Below are positions 17,959 to 26,641 of a stretch of DNA of 64,000 bases, one piece after another. How positions within the stretch are numbered: the first letter of the stretch is position 1; each line of letters starts with the position of its first letter. Source of the stretch: JBPOFM01 sp041391925. GTDB taxonomy: Bacteria; Bacteroidota; Bacteroidia; Flavobacteriales; Flavobacteriaceae. The DNA is taken from positions 186,001 through 250,000 of the forward strand of contig JAWKNA010000003.1 in the NCBI GenBank assembly GCA_041391925.1. The letters are read 5' to 3'. Below the pieces are notes generated by a model that was given only the letters and a program-made list of their open reading frames with translations, did not search any database and was not told where the DNA came from. Position numbers and translations under genes: made by a program.

Positions 17959-19737
17959 GTGAAGAAATTTTTTCTCTTTATCTATATGTCATGCAGCGGT
18001 TTGCTTTTTTCACAAAGTGAACAGTTGTCGGACGATTATTTTAAGCGTGGTGAATTTGATAAGGCACTTATTGGTTATAATCAGTTGTATCAAAAAAACC
18101 CTTCCAATATCAATTACCTCTTCCAACTTATCAAGACCCACCAACAATTGAAGCAATATGATGCGGTACATCGTTTGCTTTCAGAAAAGATTACTTCAAG
18201 TGAAAATCCACAGCTCTTGGTAGAAATGGGCTATAATTATCAACTTCAGGACAGCACAGATTTGGCACAATCTTTTTACAAAGATGCTTTTCTGAAAATT
18301 GAAGAGAATTCAAATTATGTCTTCGGCGTCGCACATCAATTTGAGGACCACTCGCTTTTGGATGAAGCAATCCAAGCCTATAAAAAAGCAATGGCACTCA
18401 ATCATAGCCTGAATTTCAATATCCAATTGGCACAGATTTATGGCGAACAGGGAAATGTGGAGGAAATGTTCTCTAGCTATATAGATTATATCGAAACCAA
18501 ACCTGAATTTATCAATAATGCCAAACGAGCTTTCAGCGATTTTGTTTCCGAGAATAAAGAGAATGAAAACAATCTCATTTTGAAAAAATTATTGCTAAAG
18601 AAAATTCAGAGTGCGCCTCATGACTATTGGTATGAGCTTTTGAGTTGGATGTTTGTTCAGGAAAAAGAATATTCAAAGTCCTTCATTCAAGAAAAAGCGC
18701 TTTACAAACGCAATCCCGAAAGCTTGAACAGCATCATGGAACTTGCGATTATGGCACACAATGAAAAACAAAATGAAGCTGCTACTGAAATCTTCACTTT
18801 CATATTGGAAACCACCCAAGACATTGACACCAAATTGATGGCGAATCAATATCTTTTGGACATCAAAGTTGAAAATGCTTCTGAAAAAGATTATGAGACC
18901 ATCAATAAAGAATATCTAGAGCTTTTCAAACATTATGGCACCTATGAGCAAACACTTTCTTTACAAATTTCGTACGGCAATTTTTTGGCATTCTATCTTA
19001 AAAAACCTCAGGAAGCCAGTGACTTTTTAAAGAAAAGCCTAAAACTAAATATCTCTCCCTTTCAGGAAGCAAGCGTCAAATTAAAATTGGGAGATATCTT
19101 GGTATTCCAAGAAAAATTTAACGAAGCCTTGATTTATTACTCACAGATTCAGGCTAATCTAAAAAACAGTACAATTTCTCAGGAAGCTCGATTTAAAGTT
19201 GCTAAAACCAGCTATTACAAAGGTGATTTTGAATGGGCAGAATCACAATTAAAAATCCTCAAATCCTCTACCTCACAACTCATTGCCAATGATGCATTGG
19301 ATTTAAAACTGCTGATTTCGGACAATAAATATGAAGATTCTCTTCACGTCGCGTTAAAATTATATGCCAAGGCTGATTTGATGGCATTTCAAAACAGAAC
19401 TGATGAAGCTATTAGTTTATTAGACCAAATTTTGACCGAACACAAAGGCGAAAGCATTGAAGATGAAGCTTTATTGAAACAGGCGAGACTTTTTGAAAAG
19501 AAAAAGCAATATGACAAAGCGGTTGTCAATTATCAATCCATTATTGCCAATTATCCTGAAGAAATCCTTGCGGATGATGCGCTGTATTTTTTAGCGGAAT
19601 TATACAGCAATCAATTGGCAGAACCTGAAAAAGCCAAAGATCTTTACGAACAGATTATCTTCAAACATGAAGACAGTATTTATTCAGTAGAAGCTCGCAA
19701 GAAGTTCAGGATGCTGCGTGGAGACGCAATTAATTAA
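17959..19737 (+). CDS. Secreted tetratricopeptide-repeat protein
   Basis: A 592-aa protein starting at GTG, with signal peptide MKKFFLFIYMSCSGLLFSQ. Nearly all the rest is TPR-like helical repeats (for example FKRGEFDKALIGYNQLYQ, QYDKAVVNYQSIIANYP, DALYFLAELYSNQ). Such proteins act as periplasmic or outer-membrane scaffolds for protein complexes. No partner is evident: serS lies upstream and a GNAT gene downstream. A TATATTTA box about 15 bp before the start may be its -7 element. Confidence 0.88.
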   Translation: MKKFFLFIYMSCSGLLFSQSEQLSDDYFKRGEFDKALIGYNQLYQKNPSNINYLFQLIKTHQQLKQYDAVHRLLSEKITSSENPQLLVEMGYNYQLQDSTDLAQSFYKDAFLKIEENSNYVFGVAHQFEDHSLLDEAIQAYKKAMALNHSLNFNIQLAQIYGEQGNVEEMFSSYIDYIETKPEFINNAKRAFSDFVSENKENENNLILKKLLLKKIQSAPHDYWYELLSWMFVQEKEYSKSFIQEKALYKRNPESLNSIMELAIMAHNEKQNEAATEIFTFILETTQDIDTKLMANQYLLDIKVENASEKDYETINKEYLELFKHYGTYEQTLSLQISYGNFLAFYLKKPQEASDFLKKSLKLNISPFQEASVKLKLGDILVFQEKFNEALIYYSQIQANLKNSTISQEARFKVAKTSYYKGDFEWAESQLKILKSSTSQLIANDALDLKLLISDNKYEDSLHVALKLYAKADLMAFQNRTDEAISLLDQILTEHKGESIEDEALLKQARLFEKKKQYDKAVVNYQSIIANYPEEILADDALYFLAELYSNQLAEPEKAKDLYEQIIFKHEDSIYSVEARKKFRMLRGDAIN

Positions 19738-19805
19738 TTCTAAAAACTAAAAGACCAAATTTCAAAGGATTTAAATGGAATGTGGAATTTTTAATTGAAA
19801 ATTCA

Positions 19806-20324
19806 ATGCAAGTTATTATCGCCGAAACCAACCGACTCCTCATCTCCAAAATGACTTTGGAGGATGCACCTTTTATGTTAGAATTGCTCAATACTCCAAA
19901 TTGGCTTAAATATATAGGGGACCGAAACGTAAAAAGTGTCGAAGAAGCTGAAACTTATTTAAAAAATGGTGTTCTCAAAAGCTATAAAGAATCTGGTTTT
20001 GGGTTTTATAAGTTATTGTTGAAAGAAGAAAACAATAAAATTATTGGCACTTCTGGGCTTGTCAAACGACCTCAATTGGAAGATGTGGATATTGGCTTCG
20101 CAATGCTACCAGAATATGAAGGAAGAGGATTTGGTATGGAATCTTCTTTGGAAATCATGAAATTTGCAGAATATCATTTACATCTAAAGCGGATTGTAGC
20201 CATAACTACACCCTTAAATGTCAATTCCATCAAATTATTGGAAAAATTAGGGTTAACTTATGAAAAAAGGATAAAACCTTTTGATGACGGCGAAGAACTC
20301 CTGTTATTTGCAAAAACATTTTAA
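19806..20324 (+). CDS. GNAT family N-acetyltransferase (RimJ/RimL type)
   Basis: A 172-aa protein from the ATG at 19806; a GTG at 19782 would add 8 residues. It has the ETNRLLISKMTLEDAPFMLE opening typical of RimJ/RimL-like acetyltransferases and the acetyl-CoA loop LPEYEGRGFGMES, then NVNSIKLLEKLGL. It uses acetyl-CoA to acetylate an amine; the substrate is unknown. It heads a same-strand run with DUF4286, rsmA and mgtE. Confidence 0.9.
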   Translation: MQVIIAETNRLLISKMTLEDAPFMLELLNTPNWLKYIGDRNVKSVEEAETYLKNGVLKSYKESGFGFYKLLLKEENNKIIGTSGLVKRPQLEDVDIGFAMLPEYEGRGFGMESSLEIMKFAEYHLHLKRIVAITTPLNVNSIKLLEKLGLTYEKRIKPFDDGEELLLFAKTF

Positions 20325-20345
20325 TTTAAATACAAAAAAACCCAA

Positions 20346-20666
20346 ATGATTATCTACAATGTCACTTCAAACATTGATAAAAGCGTCCATGACCAATGGC
20401 TTACCTGGATCAAGGAACATATACCACAAGTTTTGTCCACAGGTTGCTTTACGGAAGCCAAGCTTACGAAAGTTTTGGTAGAGGAAGAGCATGGAGTGAC
20501 CTATTCCGTTCAATATAGGGCAAAATCAAGGGAAGATTTGGAACGCTATTATTCAAATTATGCCGACGCCTTAAGAAATGATGCTCTGAAACATTTCGCT
20601 GACAAAGTGCTTTCCTTTAGAACAGAATTGGAAATTGTTGACGAATTTTCTGTAACTTTCAATTAA
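20346..20666 (+). CDS. DUF4286 family protein
   Basis: A 106-aa protein beginning MIIYNVTSNIDKSVHDQWL, matching the small DUF4286 family of Bacteroidota. It looks like a ferredoxin-like/dimeric alpha-beta barrel fold (HFADKVLSFRTELEIVDEF). Function unknown. It sits directly upstream of rsmA, a position often seen in flavobacteria. Confidence 0.85.
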   Translation: MIIYNVTSNIDKSVHDQWLTWIKEHIPQVLSTGCFTEAKLTKVLVEEEHGVTYSVQYRAKSREDLERYYSNYADALRNDALKHFADKVLSFRTELEIVDEFSVTFN

Positions 20667-20692
20667 TTTCCATAACTGCAAAGCCGGAAAAA

Positions 20693-21472
20693 ATGTCTGT
20701 CAAAGCAAAAAAACATTTAGGCCAGCACTTTTTGAATGACGAAAATATTGCTTCAAGAATTGCAGATACACTCTCCTTAAAAGGTTATGACCATGTTTTG
20801 GAAATCGGACCAGGCATGGGGGTTTTGACTAAATATTTGCTCCAAAAAAATATCACTACACATGTGATTGAAATCGATACAGAGTCTGTTGCCTATCTAA
20901 AAGCAAATTATTTAAATCTTAGCGACAGAATCATCGAAAAAGACTTTCTAAAATACGATTTAAAACAAGTTTTCAAGGATGAACCATTCGCTATTATTGG
21001 AAATTTTCCTTATAACATCTCTTCCCAAATTGTCTTTAAAACCTTGGAAATGCGCGACCAAATTCCAGAATTTTCTGGTATGTTCCAAAAAGAAGTCGCT
21101 TTGCGTATCTGTTCAAAGGAAGGCAGCAAAGTCTACGGTATTCTATCGGTATTGACACAGGCATTTTATAATGCTGACTATTTATTTAGTGTTCCACCAC
21201 AAGTATTCAGTCCTCCACCAAAAGTGGATTCTGGCGTATTGGTTTTAAAACGGAAAGATAATTATACACTTCCTTGTGATGAATCGCTATTTTTTAAAGT
21301 CGTAAAAATCGGATTCCAACAACGCAGGAAAACGCTTCGTAACAGTTTAAAAACATTCAATCTATCCGATAATTTAAAAGCAAATGCTATCTTTGACCAA
21401 CGTCCAGAACAATTGAGTGTATCTCAATTCATAGAACTGACGCAGTATATTGAAAAGGACTCTAATTCTTAA
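20693..21472 (+). CDS. rsmA: 16S rRNA (adenine1518/1519-N6) dimethyltransferase
   Basis: A 259-aa enzyme that dimethylates two adjacent adenines in the 3' hairpin of 16S rRNA during 30S assembly. It opens KAKKHLGQHFLNDENIA, has the SAM site EIGPGMGVLT and the catalytic NFPYNISS motif. Length is normal. mgtE follows after 12 bp. Confidence 0.97.
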   Translation: MSVKAKKHLGQHFLNDENIASRIADTLSLKGYDHVLEIGPGMGVLTKYLLQKNITTHVIEIDTESVAYLKANYLNLSDRIIEKDFLKYDLKQVFKDEPFAIIGNFPYNISSQIVFKTLEMRDQIPEFSGMFQKEVALRICSKEGSKVYGILSVLTQAFYNADYLFSVPPQVFSPPPKVDSGVLVLKRKDNYTLPCDESLFFKVVKIGFQQRRKTLRNSLKTFNLSDNLKANAIFDQRPEQLSVSQFIELTQYIEKDSNS

Positions 21473-21484
21473 ATCATTCCCGTC

Positions 21485-22858
21485 TTGGCAGAAGAAAATG
21501 AAAATATACAGTTTGAGCTGACAGATGACCTCATCACGCAGGTGGAGCAACTTATCGAACAGAAAAACGATAAAGAACTTCGCAAGTTACTGAATGAGTT
21601 TCACTATGCAGATATTGCCGAGATTCTCGACGAGGTAAATCTCGAAGAGGCTATGTATGTTATCAAATTGCTGGATTCTGAGACGACATCGGATGTCTTG
21701 ATGGAACTCGATGATGACAATCGAGAAAAAGTACTCCAAAATCTTTCTGCCAAGGAAATCGCCGAAGAAATTGAAGAACTCGATACAGACGATGCTGCCG
21801 ACATCATTGCCGAGCTTTCCGAAGAACGTCAGCGGGAGGTCATTCATCATATAGAAGATGAAGATCATAAAGCCGAAATCAAAGAGCTCTTAAAATATGA
21901 TGAGGATACTGCTGGTGGACTCATGGCAAAAGAGCTCGTTAAAGTCTATGAAACTTGGACCGTTGCTGGATGTTTGCGTCGCATCAGAGGGCAAGCAAAA
22001 GACGTCACCAGGGTTCACTCCATCTATGTGGTCAATAAGCAGAACAAATTGATTGGAAGGCTATCTTTAAAAGATTTGATTGTCGCCAAAAGTGAAGAAA
22101 AAATTGCAGATATCTACATTAAAAATGTGGATTATGTTAAAGTTGATGAAGATCCTGAAGAAGTCGCAAAGGTCATGGCAAAATATGACTTGGAAGCCAT
22201 TCCTGTAGTTGATGACAATATGATTTTGTTGGGAAGAATTACCATCGACGACATTGTGGATGTATTAAAGGAAGAGGCTGACAAAGATTACCAATTGGCT
22301 GCAGGTATCACTGGCGACGTCGAAGCCGATGACAGCATTTGGGAACTCACCAGGGCACGTTTACCTTGGTTATTGATTGGGATGTTTGGAGGCATTGGGG
22401 CCGCAAGCATTATCAATGGATTTAGTGCTGCATTGACGCTTTACCCAGCCTTGTTGATGTTTGTACCATTGATCCAAGCAACCGCAGGAAATGTAGGAGT
22501 ACAATCATCAGCCATTGTGGTTCAAGGTTTGGCAAACGATTCCATTGATGGTAACATTATCAATCGTTTGCTTAAAGAGTCATTGCTTGGTCTTGTCAAT
22601 GGACTTGCGATTGCAGCCATCGTTTTGCTTATCAGCCATTTTGCATTTCACACCTCCTATCATGAATCATTGACCATCTGCGTAGCACTTGTTGCGGTCA
22701 TCATCATGGCAGCGCTCATTGGAACCTTTATTCCCATATTTTTGGACAAACGTGGTGTTGATGCTGCCGTTGCGACGGGGCCATTTATTACCACAAGTAA
22801 TGATGTTTTTGGCATTTTGATGTACTTTTTGATAGCCAAAATGATTTTAGGGTTTTAA
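21485..22858 (+). CDS. mgtE: Magnesium transporter MgtE
   Basis: A 457-aa Mg2+ channel/transporter of the inner membrane. The N-terminal acidic superhelical domain (about 10-135) contains repeated LDTDDAADIIAEL-type units and acts as Mg2+ sensor. A CBS pair follows (about 140-265), then five TM segments with PLIQATAGNVGVQSSAI. The only fitting start is TTG at 21485: the family sequence begins exactly there, 12 bp after rsmA. Its TAA is followed at once by the ATG of the next gene. Confidence 0.95.
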   Translation: MAEENENIQFELTDDLITQVEQLIEQKNDKELRKLLNEFHYADIAEILDEVNLEEAMYVIKLLDSETTSDVLMELDDDNREKVLQNLSAKEIAEEIEELDTDDAADIIAELSEERQREVIHHIEDEDHKAEIKELLKYDEDTAGGLMAKELVKVYETWTVAGCLRRIRGQAKDVTRVHSIYVVNKQNKLIGRLSLKDLIVAKSEEKIADIYIKNVDYVKVDEDPEEVAKVMAKYDLEAIPVVDDNMILLGRITIDDIVDVLKEEADKDYQLAAGITGDVEADDSIWELTRARLPWLLIGMFGGIGAASIINGFSAALTLYPALLMFVPLIQATAGNVGVQSSAIVVQGLANDSIDGNIINRLLKESLLGLVNGLAIAAIVLLISHFAFHTSYHESLTICVALVAVIIMAALIGTFIPIFLDKRGVDAAVATGPFITTSNDVFGILMYFLIAKMILGF

Positions 22859-23794
22859 ATGAGAATACTCCACCTCGATACCAATCACCCATTGCTCATC
22901 AATCAATTGAAAGCATTGGGATTTGAAAATGACGAAGACTATTCATCTTCAAAAGAAGTTGTGATGTCAACCATTAAAAATTATGATGGCATCGTTTTAA
23001 GGAGCCGATTTTCCATTGATGAACAATTTTTGGATGCTGCAACCAACCTCAAGTTCATTGCGCGCGTTGGTGCAGGACTGGAAAATATTGATAGCAGCTA
23101 TGCCAATAAAAAAAAGATAACACTCATCGCAGCTCCTGAAGGCAATCGAAACGCGGTAGGAGAACACGCCTTGGGAATGCTGCTCTCGTTGTTTAACAAA
23201 CTCAATAAGGCAGACCGAGAGGTCAGAAATGGCATTTGGCAACGCGAAGCTAATAGAGGTATCGAACTCGATGGCAAAACTGTTGGATTGATAGGTTATG
23301 GAAACATGGGAAAAGCCTTTGCCAAAAAACTTAGGGGCTTTGATGTTGAGGTCCTCTGCTATGACATAAAAAATTACGTAGGTGACAAAAACGCAAAACA
23401 AGTCTCATTGAAAGATTTCCAAAAACAAGTAGATGTGGTGAGTTTGCATACACCTCAAACCTCTAAAACACTTGGAATGATCAACTCTACATTTATCAAT
23501 CAGTTTACAAAACCCTTTTGGTTACTTAACACAGCGCGGGGCAAAAGTGTCGTTACTGCAGATTTGGTAGAGGCATTAAAATCCCAAAAAATCTTAGGAG
23601 CTGGATTGGATGTTCTCGAATACGAAAAAACATCGTTTGAAGATATGTTTACTTCTACAATGCCAGAACCATTTCAATATTTGATTCAGGCTGAAAATGT
23701 TTTATTGACACCACATGTTGCTGGTTGGACCATAGAAAGCAATGAAAAATTGGCACAGACTATTGTTGATAAGATTAAGGCAAAATTTTGCTAA
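22859..23794 (+). CDS. NAD-dependent 2-hydroxyacid dehydrogenase (phosphoglycerate dehydrogenase-like)
   Basis: A 311-aa D-isomer-specific 2-hydroxyacid dehydrogenase. It has the NAD loop GLIGYGNMGKAFA, catalytic Arg in NTARGKSVV, and catalytic His in TPHVAGWT. It lacks an ACT regulatory domain. The start codon directly abuts the mgtE stop, so translation is likely coupled. It could be a phosphoglycerate dehydrogenase (serine synthesis) or another hydroxyacid reductase; serine genes are not adjacent, so the substrate is open. Confidence 0.9.
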   Translation: MRILHLDTNHPLLINQLKALGFENDEDYSSSKEVVMSTIKNYDGIVLRSRFSIDEQFLDAATNLKFIARVGAGLENIDSSYANKKKITLIAAPEGNRNAVGEHALGMLLSLFNKLNKADREVRNGIWQREANRGIELDGKTVGLIGYGNMGKAFAKKLRGFDVEVLCYDIKNYVGDKNAKQVSLKDFQKQVDVVSLHTPQTSKTLGMINSTFINQFTKPFWLLNTARGKSVVTADLVEALKSQKILGAGLDVLEYEKTSFEDMFTSTMPEPFQYLIQAENVLLTPHVAGWTIESNEKLAQTIVDKIKAKFC

Positions 23795-23818
23795 CTTTAG
23801 ATTCTTAAAATTTAGTCT

Positions 23819-24277
23819 ATGCAATACAAAGCTGACTCACCAGAAGATTATATCAACCAGGTTCCTAAAGAGCGCCAAAGCGCTTTACAGAAATTAAGAA
23901 GTACCATAAAAGACAACTTACCCAGTGGCTTTGAAGAAGGGATTCAATATGGTATGATTGGTTATTATGTGCCTCATAGCATTTATCCAGATGGTTATCA
24001 TTGCACTCCAGACATTCCACTCCCATTTATGAGTTTTGCATCACAAAAAAACTCAATCAATTTATACCATAGTGGTATTTATACTGTTCCAGAAATTCAT
24101 GATTGGTTTGTAAACGAATACAAAAAACATTCAAATCGCAAACTCGATATGGGAAAAAGTTGCATTCGTTTTAAACATATTGATGAAATTCCATTTGAAC
24201 TTATTGGAGAGCTATCTAAAAAAATGAGTGTGAATGATTGGATAGGGATTTATGAAAAAAATATCAAAAAAAAGTAA
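23819..24277 (+). CDS. DUF1801 domain protein
   Basis: A 152-aa protein with the YdhG/DUF1801-type fold: GFEEGIQYGMIGYYVPH near the start and a C-terminal KSCIRFKHIDEIPFELIGEL. The family is widespread and uncharacterised, sometimes linked with metal or iron-chaperone-like folds. It is followed after 5 bp by a VOC protein on the same strand. Confidence 0.85.
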   Translation: MQYKADSPEDYINQVPKERQSALQKLRSTIKDNLPSGFEEGIQYGMIGYYVPHSIYPDGYHCTPDIPLPFMSFASQKNSINLYHSGIYTVPEIHDWFVNEYKKHSNRKLDMGKSCIRFKHIDEIPFELIGELSKKMSVNDWIGIYEKNIKKK

Positions 24278-24282
24278 TTTAT

Positions 24283-24669
24283 ATGAAAAATCGTGTTACA
24301 GGCATTGGTGGTCTGTTTTTTAAGACAACAGACCCGAATGCAACTAAAGAATGGTACAAAAAACATCTCGGATTTAATACTGACAATTATGGTTGTACAT
24401 TTTGGTGGAAAGACAAAGAAGGAAATGAGTGTTCCACACAATGGAGTGCATTTCCTAAAGACACTAAGTATTATGAGCCATCAAAAAAGGAGTTCATGTT
24501 CAACTATCGTGTTGAAAATTTAGTGGAGCTTTTAAAGGTTTTGAAGGAAGAAGGCGTGACCATTATTGGCGAAATGCAAGAATATGAATATGGAAAATTT
24601 GGCTATATTATGGACAATGATGGCAACAAAATAGAACTTTGGGAGCCAGTGGACAAAGCATTTTTGTAA
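24283..24669 (+). CDS. VOC (glyoxalase/dioxygenase-fold) family protein
   Basis: A 128-aa two-unit beta-alpha-beta VOC protein: VTGIGGLFFKTTDPNATKEW at the start and GYIMDNDGNKIELWEP at the end, where the last Glu is the usual metal ligand position. Possible glyoxalase-like metal enzyme; substrate unknown. It is 5 bp from the DUF1801 gene, so the two are probably one unit. Confidence 0.88.
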   Translation: MKNRVTGIGGLFFKTTDPNATKEWYKKHLGFNTDNYGCTFWWKDKEGNECSTQWSAFPKDTKYYEPSKKEFMFNYRVENLVELLKVLKEEGVTIIGEMQEYEYGKFGYIMDNDGNKIELWEPVDKAFL

Positions 24670-24720
24670 ACGGAATCTTTTTTTCACTATCTTTAAACTC
24701 TAACCTTAAACTATTAAATT

Positions 24721-25131
24721 ATGTCCGATGACAAAAATTTAGGCGACGATCTTGATGATTTGATGGACGACGCCAAGAGAGGCGCAAATGAATTTTCAGA
24801 AGGTGCAAAAAAAACAGCCAATGAATTTTCCCAAGGCGCCCGAGAAGCATTCAATTCCGGACCAGGAGACAACAAAAAAATATTGGCTGGAGTCTTAGCC
24901 ATTATTTTAGGCGGATTTGGAGTCCATAAATTCATTTTGGGCTACAATAAAGAGGGTGGAATTCTTTTGGGAATAACACTTTTGGGCATAGTGCTTTCAT
25001 GTGTTGGCATTGGTATTTTTGTTGTTTGGATTACTGGACTTATTGGTCTGGTGGAAGGCATTATTTACCTGACAAAATCGGATGCCGAGTTTTATGCCAC
25101 CTACCAAATTGGCAAAAAACCGTGGTTCTAA
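24721..25131 (+). CDS. TM2 domain membrane protein
   Basis: A 136-aa protein. The first 55 residues are acidic and soluble with repeats of the form ANEFSEGAKKT/ANEFSQGARE. Then comes a TM2 domain: two TM helices (ILAGVLAIILGGFGVHKFIL, IFVVWITGLIGLVEGIIYL) joined by LGYNKEGG. Function is unknown for most bacterial members. A terminator follows the stop. Confidence 0.9.
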   Translation: MSDDKNLGDDLDDLMDDAKRGANEFSEGAKKTANEFSQGAREAFNSGPGDNKKILAGVLAIILGGFGVHKFILGYNKEGGILLGITLLGIVLSCVGIGIFVVWITGLIGLVEGIIYLTKSDAEFYATYQIGKKPWF

Positions 25132-25140
25132 ACACCATTT

Positions 25141-25172
25141 AAAGCCAAATACCATAATGTTTGGCTTTTTTT
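25141..25172 (+). terminator. Terminator of the TM2 gene
   Basis: AAAGCCAAA and TTTGGCTTT form a perfect 9-bp stem followed by a T run. It separates the TM2 gene from the ArsR operon. Confidence 0.85.
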
Positions 25173-25184
25173 AAAATTATTAAT

Positions 25185-25208
25185 ATCGTAATATTGCAAT
25201 ATTACGAT
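25185..25208. promoter_or_regulatory. Perfect 24-bp operator palindrome of the ArsR-type regulator
   Basis: ATCGTAATATT-GC-AATATTACGAT is fully self-complementary. It overlaps the -33 TTG (25194-25196) of the promoter that drives the arsR-type gene. Winged-helix ArsR dimers bind such sites and block transcription. The name of the regulator-site pair is inference; the symmetry is seen directly. Confidence 0.8.
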
Positions 25209-25215
25209 TTAATTG

Positions 25216-25223
25216 TATATTTG
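25216..25223 (+). promoter_or_regulatory. -7 promoter element of the ArsR operon
   Basis: TATATTTG matches TAnnTTTG exactly, 19 bp after a TTG inside the operator and 17 bp before the start codon. Confidence 0.7.
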
Positions 25224-25240
25224 TCCTTTACATTCCATAT

Positions 25241-25564
25241 ATGGGAGCTTCAAAAACAGATATTTATTCACCCGAAACCACAGATATTGCTTCTTTGGCA
25301 AAAGTCTTTTCACATCCCGCGCGAGTGGCCATTTTACAATACATCAGTAAGCAGGAAAGTTGTATCTGTAATGATATTGTAGAAGAAATAGGATTATCGC
25401 AACCCACTATTTCCCAACACTTGCAGGTAATCAATAACGCAGGTTTACTGAAAGGAAATTTTAAAGGAAAGAGTATTTGTTATTGTTTGAATGTGAAGCG
25501 TTTTCAAGAATTTCAGCAGTTATTTAATCAGTTTTTGAACAACACAACCTCCAATTGCTGTTAA
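25241..25564 (+). CDS. ArsR family metalloregulator
   Basis: A 107-aa winged-helix repressor. It has LAKVFSHPARVAILQYI followed by the recognition helix region LSQPTISQHLQVINNAGLL. Cysteines in SCICNDIV lie where ArsR-type sensors bind arsenite or metal, and a C-terminal NCC could also bind. It probably represses its own operon through the palindrome just upstream. Downstream partners are a 41-aa membrane peptide, a DUF6428 protein and an arsenate-reductase-like phosphatase, which fits arsenic or phosphate-analogue response. Confidence 0.92.
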   Translation: MGASKTDIYSPETTDIASLAKVFSHPARVAILQYISKQESCICNDIVEEIGLSQPTISQHLQVINNAGLLKGNFKGKSICYCLNVKRFQEFQQLFNQFLNNTTSNCC

Positions 25565-25566
25565 TC

Positions 25567-25692
25567 ATGAGAGCTTTCTTAACTAAATATAAAAAACCAT
25601 TGGTTATAACAACTTCCTTACTGATATTACAACTTATTTGGGGATTTGACCCAAAATTTTGCCTCATCAATATCATTTGGCTTTTCGTTTAA
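25567..25692 (+). CDS. 41-aa membrane peptide in the ArsR operon
   Basis: An ATG 2 bp after the regulator's stop opens a 41-codon frame: MRAFLTKYKKPLVITTSLLI followed by LQLIWGFDPKFCLINIIWLF. It has a basic N-terminus and hydrophobic segments, so it is likely an inner-membrane micro-protein. It fills the gap between the regulator and DUF6428 genes exactly (10 bp to the next start), which supports real coding. Function unknown; the longer frame of the next gene that overlaps it is therefore rejected. Confidence 0.65.
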   Translation: MRAFLTKYKKPLVITTSLLILQLIWGFDPKFCLINIIWLFV

Positions 25693-25702
25693 AAAACATA
25701 GA

Positions 25703-26194
25703 ATGAAAACAGAACAATTTTTAACATTGCTTGAAGAACATCTAGACAAAGTTTTAGTCTTTGAATATGCACCGAACAAAATGGTTCGTCCCAATTATCA
25801 CATTACTGAAGTGAAACACATTGCTGTAGATTCTGTCGATTGTGGTGCACAAACCGATTCATGGCATGAAACCATAATCCAACTTTGGGAAAGCCCCTCT
25901 GAAATTTTAAAAAAGGAATATATGTTTGTTTACAAAGCATTGGCCATCCTTAAAAAAGTGGGCAAAATGAAACCTTATGTGTTGGATGCTGAAGTAAAGT
26001 TTGAATATGGAAATACCACATTTCACACAGCCCAGCTATTTGTGGATAATTTTGAAATTAAAGACAATAAACTGATTATTAAGTTAGCTATCATAAAAAC
26101 AGATTGCAAAGCAAAAGATGTTTGCGGTGTTGCAGCATCAGTAAACGAACCCGATAATGAACCATGCTGTCCGCCAGACGGAAATTGTTGTTAA
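25703..26194 (+). CDS. DUF6428 family protein with Cys-rich tail
   Basis: A 163-aa protein from ATG 25703 (MKTEQFLTLLEEHLDKVLVF). An upstream in-frame extension to 25646 overlaps the 41-aa peptide gene and is rejected. The body contains HITEVKHIAVDSVDCGAQTD, the hallmark of DUF6428 proteins that accompany ArsR regulators in Bacteroidota. The C-terminus ends EPCCPPDGNCC, a probable thiol metal or metalloid binding tail. Function is unproven; a metalloid-binding role is inferred. Confidence 0.85.
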   Translation: MKTEQFLTLLEEHLDKVLVFEYAPNKMVRPNYHITEVKHIAVDSVDCGAQTDSWHETIIQLWESPSEILKKEYMFVYKALAILKKVGKMKPYVLDAEVKFEYGNTTFHTAQLFVDNFEIKDNKLIIKLAIIKTDCKAKDVCGVAASVNEPDNEPCCPPDGNCC

Positions 26195-26212
26195 CCCGAA
26201 ACCAGTAACCGC

Positions 26213-26641
26213 ATGGGAACTCCAAACATCCTAATACTCTGTACTGGCAATTCCTGCAGAAGTCAAATGGCAGAAGGCTATTTAACCAAACTCAGCGAAG
26301 GAAAAGCCACTATATATAGCGCTGGCATAGAAACCCATGGATTGAATCCTGGAGCAGTATCCATCATGAAAGAAGATGGGATTGACATCTCAAACCACAC
26401 CTCTAATCATGTGGATGAGTATTCCCATATCAATTTTGATTATATCATTACGGTTTGCGATCATGCCAATGAAAATTGCCCTTTCATCCCAAGTAAAAAT
26501 GCCCTGCGTTTGCACCATAACTTTTTTGACCCTTCAAAAGTAATGGGTAGTAATAAAGTGAAACATAGCGCTTTTGAAAAGGCAAGAGAGGAAATTAAAG
26601 AGTATTGTGAAAGTTTTGCAAAACAGTATTTAACTCTCTGA
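26213..26641 (+). CDS. Arsenate reductase-like low-molecular-weight phosphatase
   Basis: A 142-aa protein with the LMW-PTP loop LCTGNSCRSQMAEG (CX5R) and the later DYIITVCDHANENCPF, which carries the Cys residues used by thioredoxin-coupled arsenate reductases. It would reduce arsenate to arsenite, or act as a protein phosphatase. Last gene of the ArsR operon. Its 3' end overlaps the converging acyltransferase gene by 12 bp. No arsenite efflux gene (Acr3/ArsB) is in view. Confidence 0.88.
   Translation: MGTPNILILCTGNSCRSQMAEGYLTKLSEGKATIYSAGIETHGLNPGAVSIMKEDGIDISNHTSNHVDEYSHINFDYIITVCDHANENCPFIPSKNALRLHHNFFDPSKVMGSNKVKHSAFEKAREEIKEYCESFAKQYLTL

Noticed and set aside
25646..25702. N-terminal extension of the DUF6428 protein
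   Set aside because: It lies inside the 41-aa peptide gene in another frame; ATG 25703 matches the family start.
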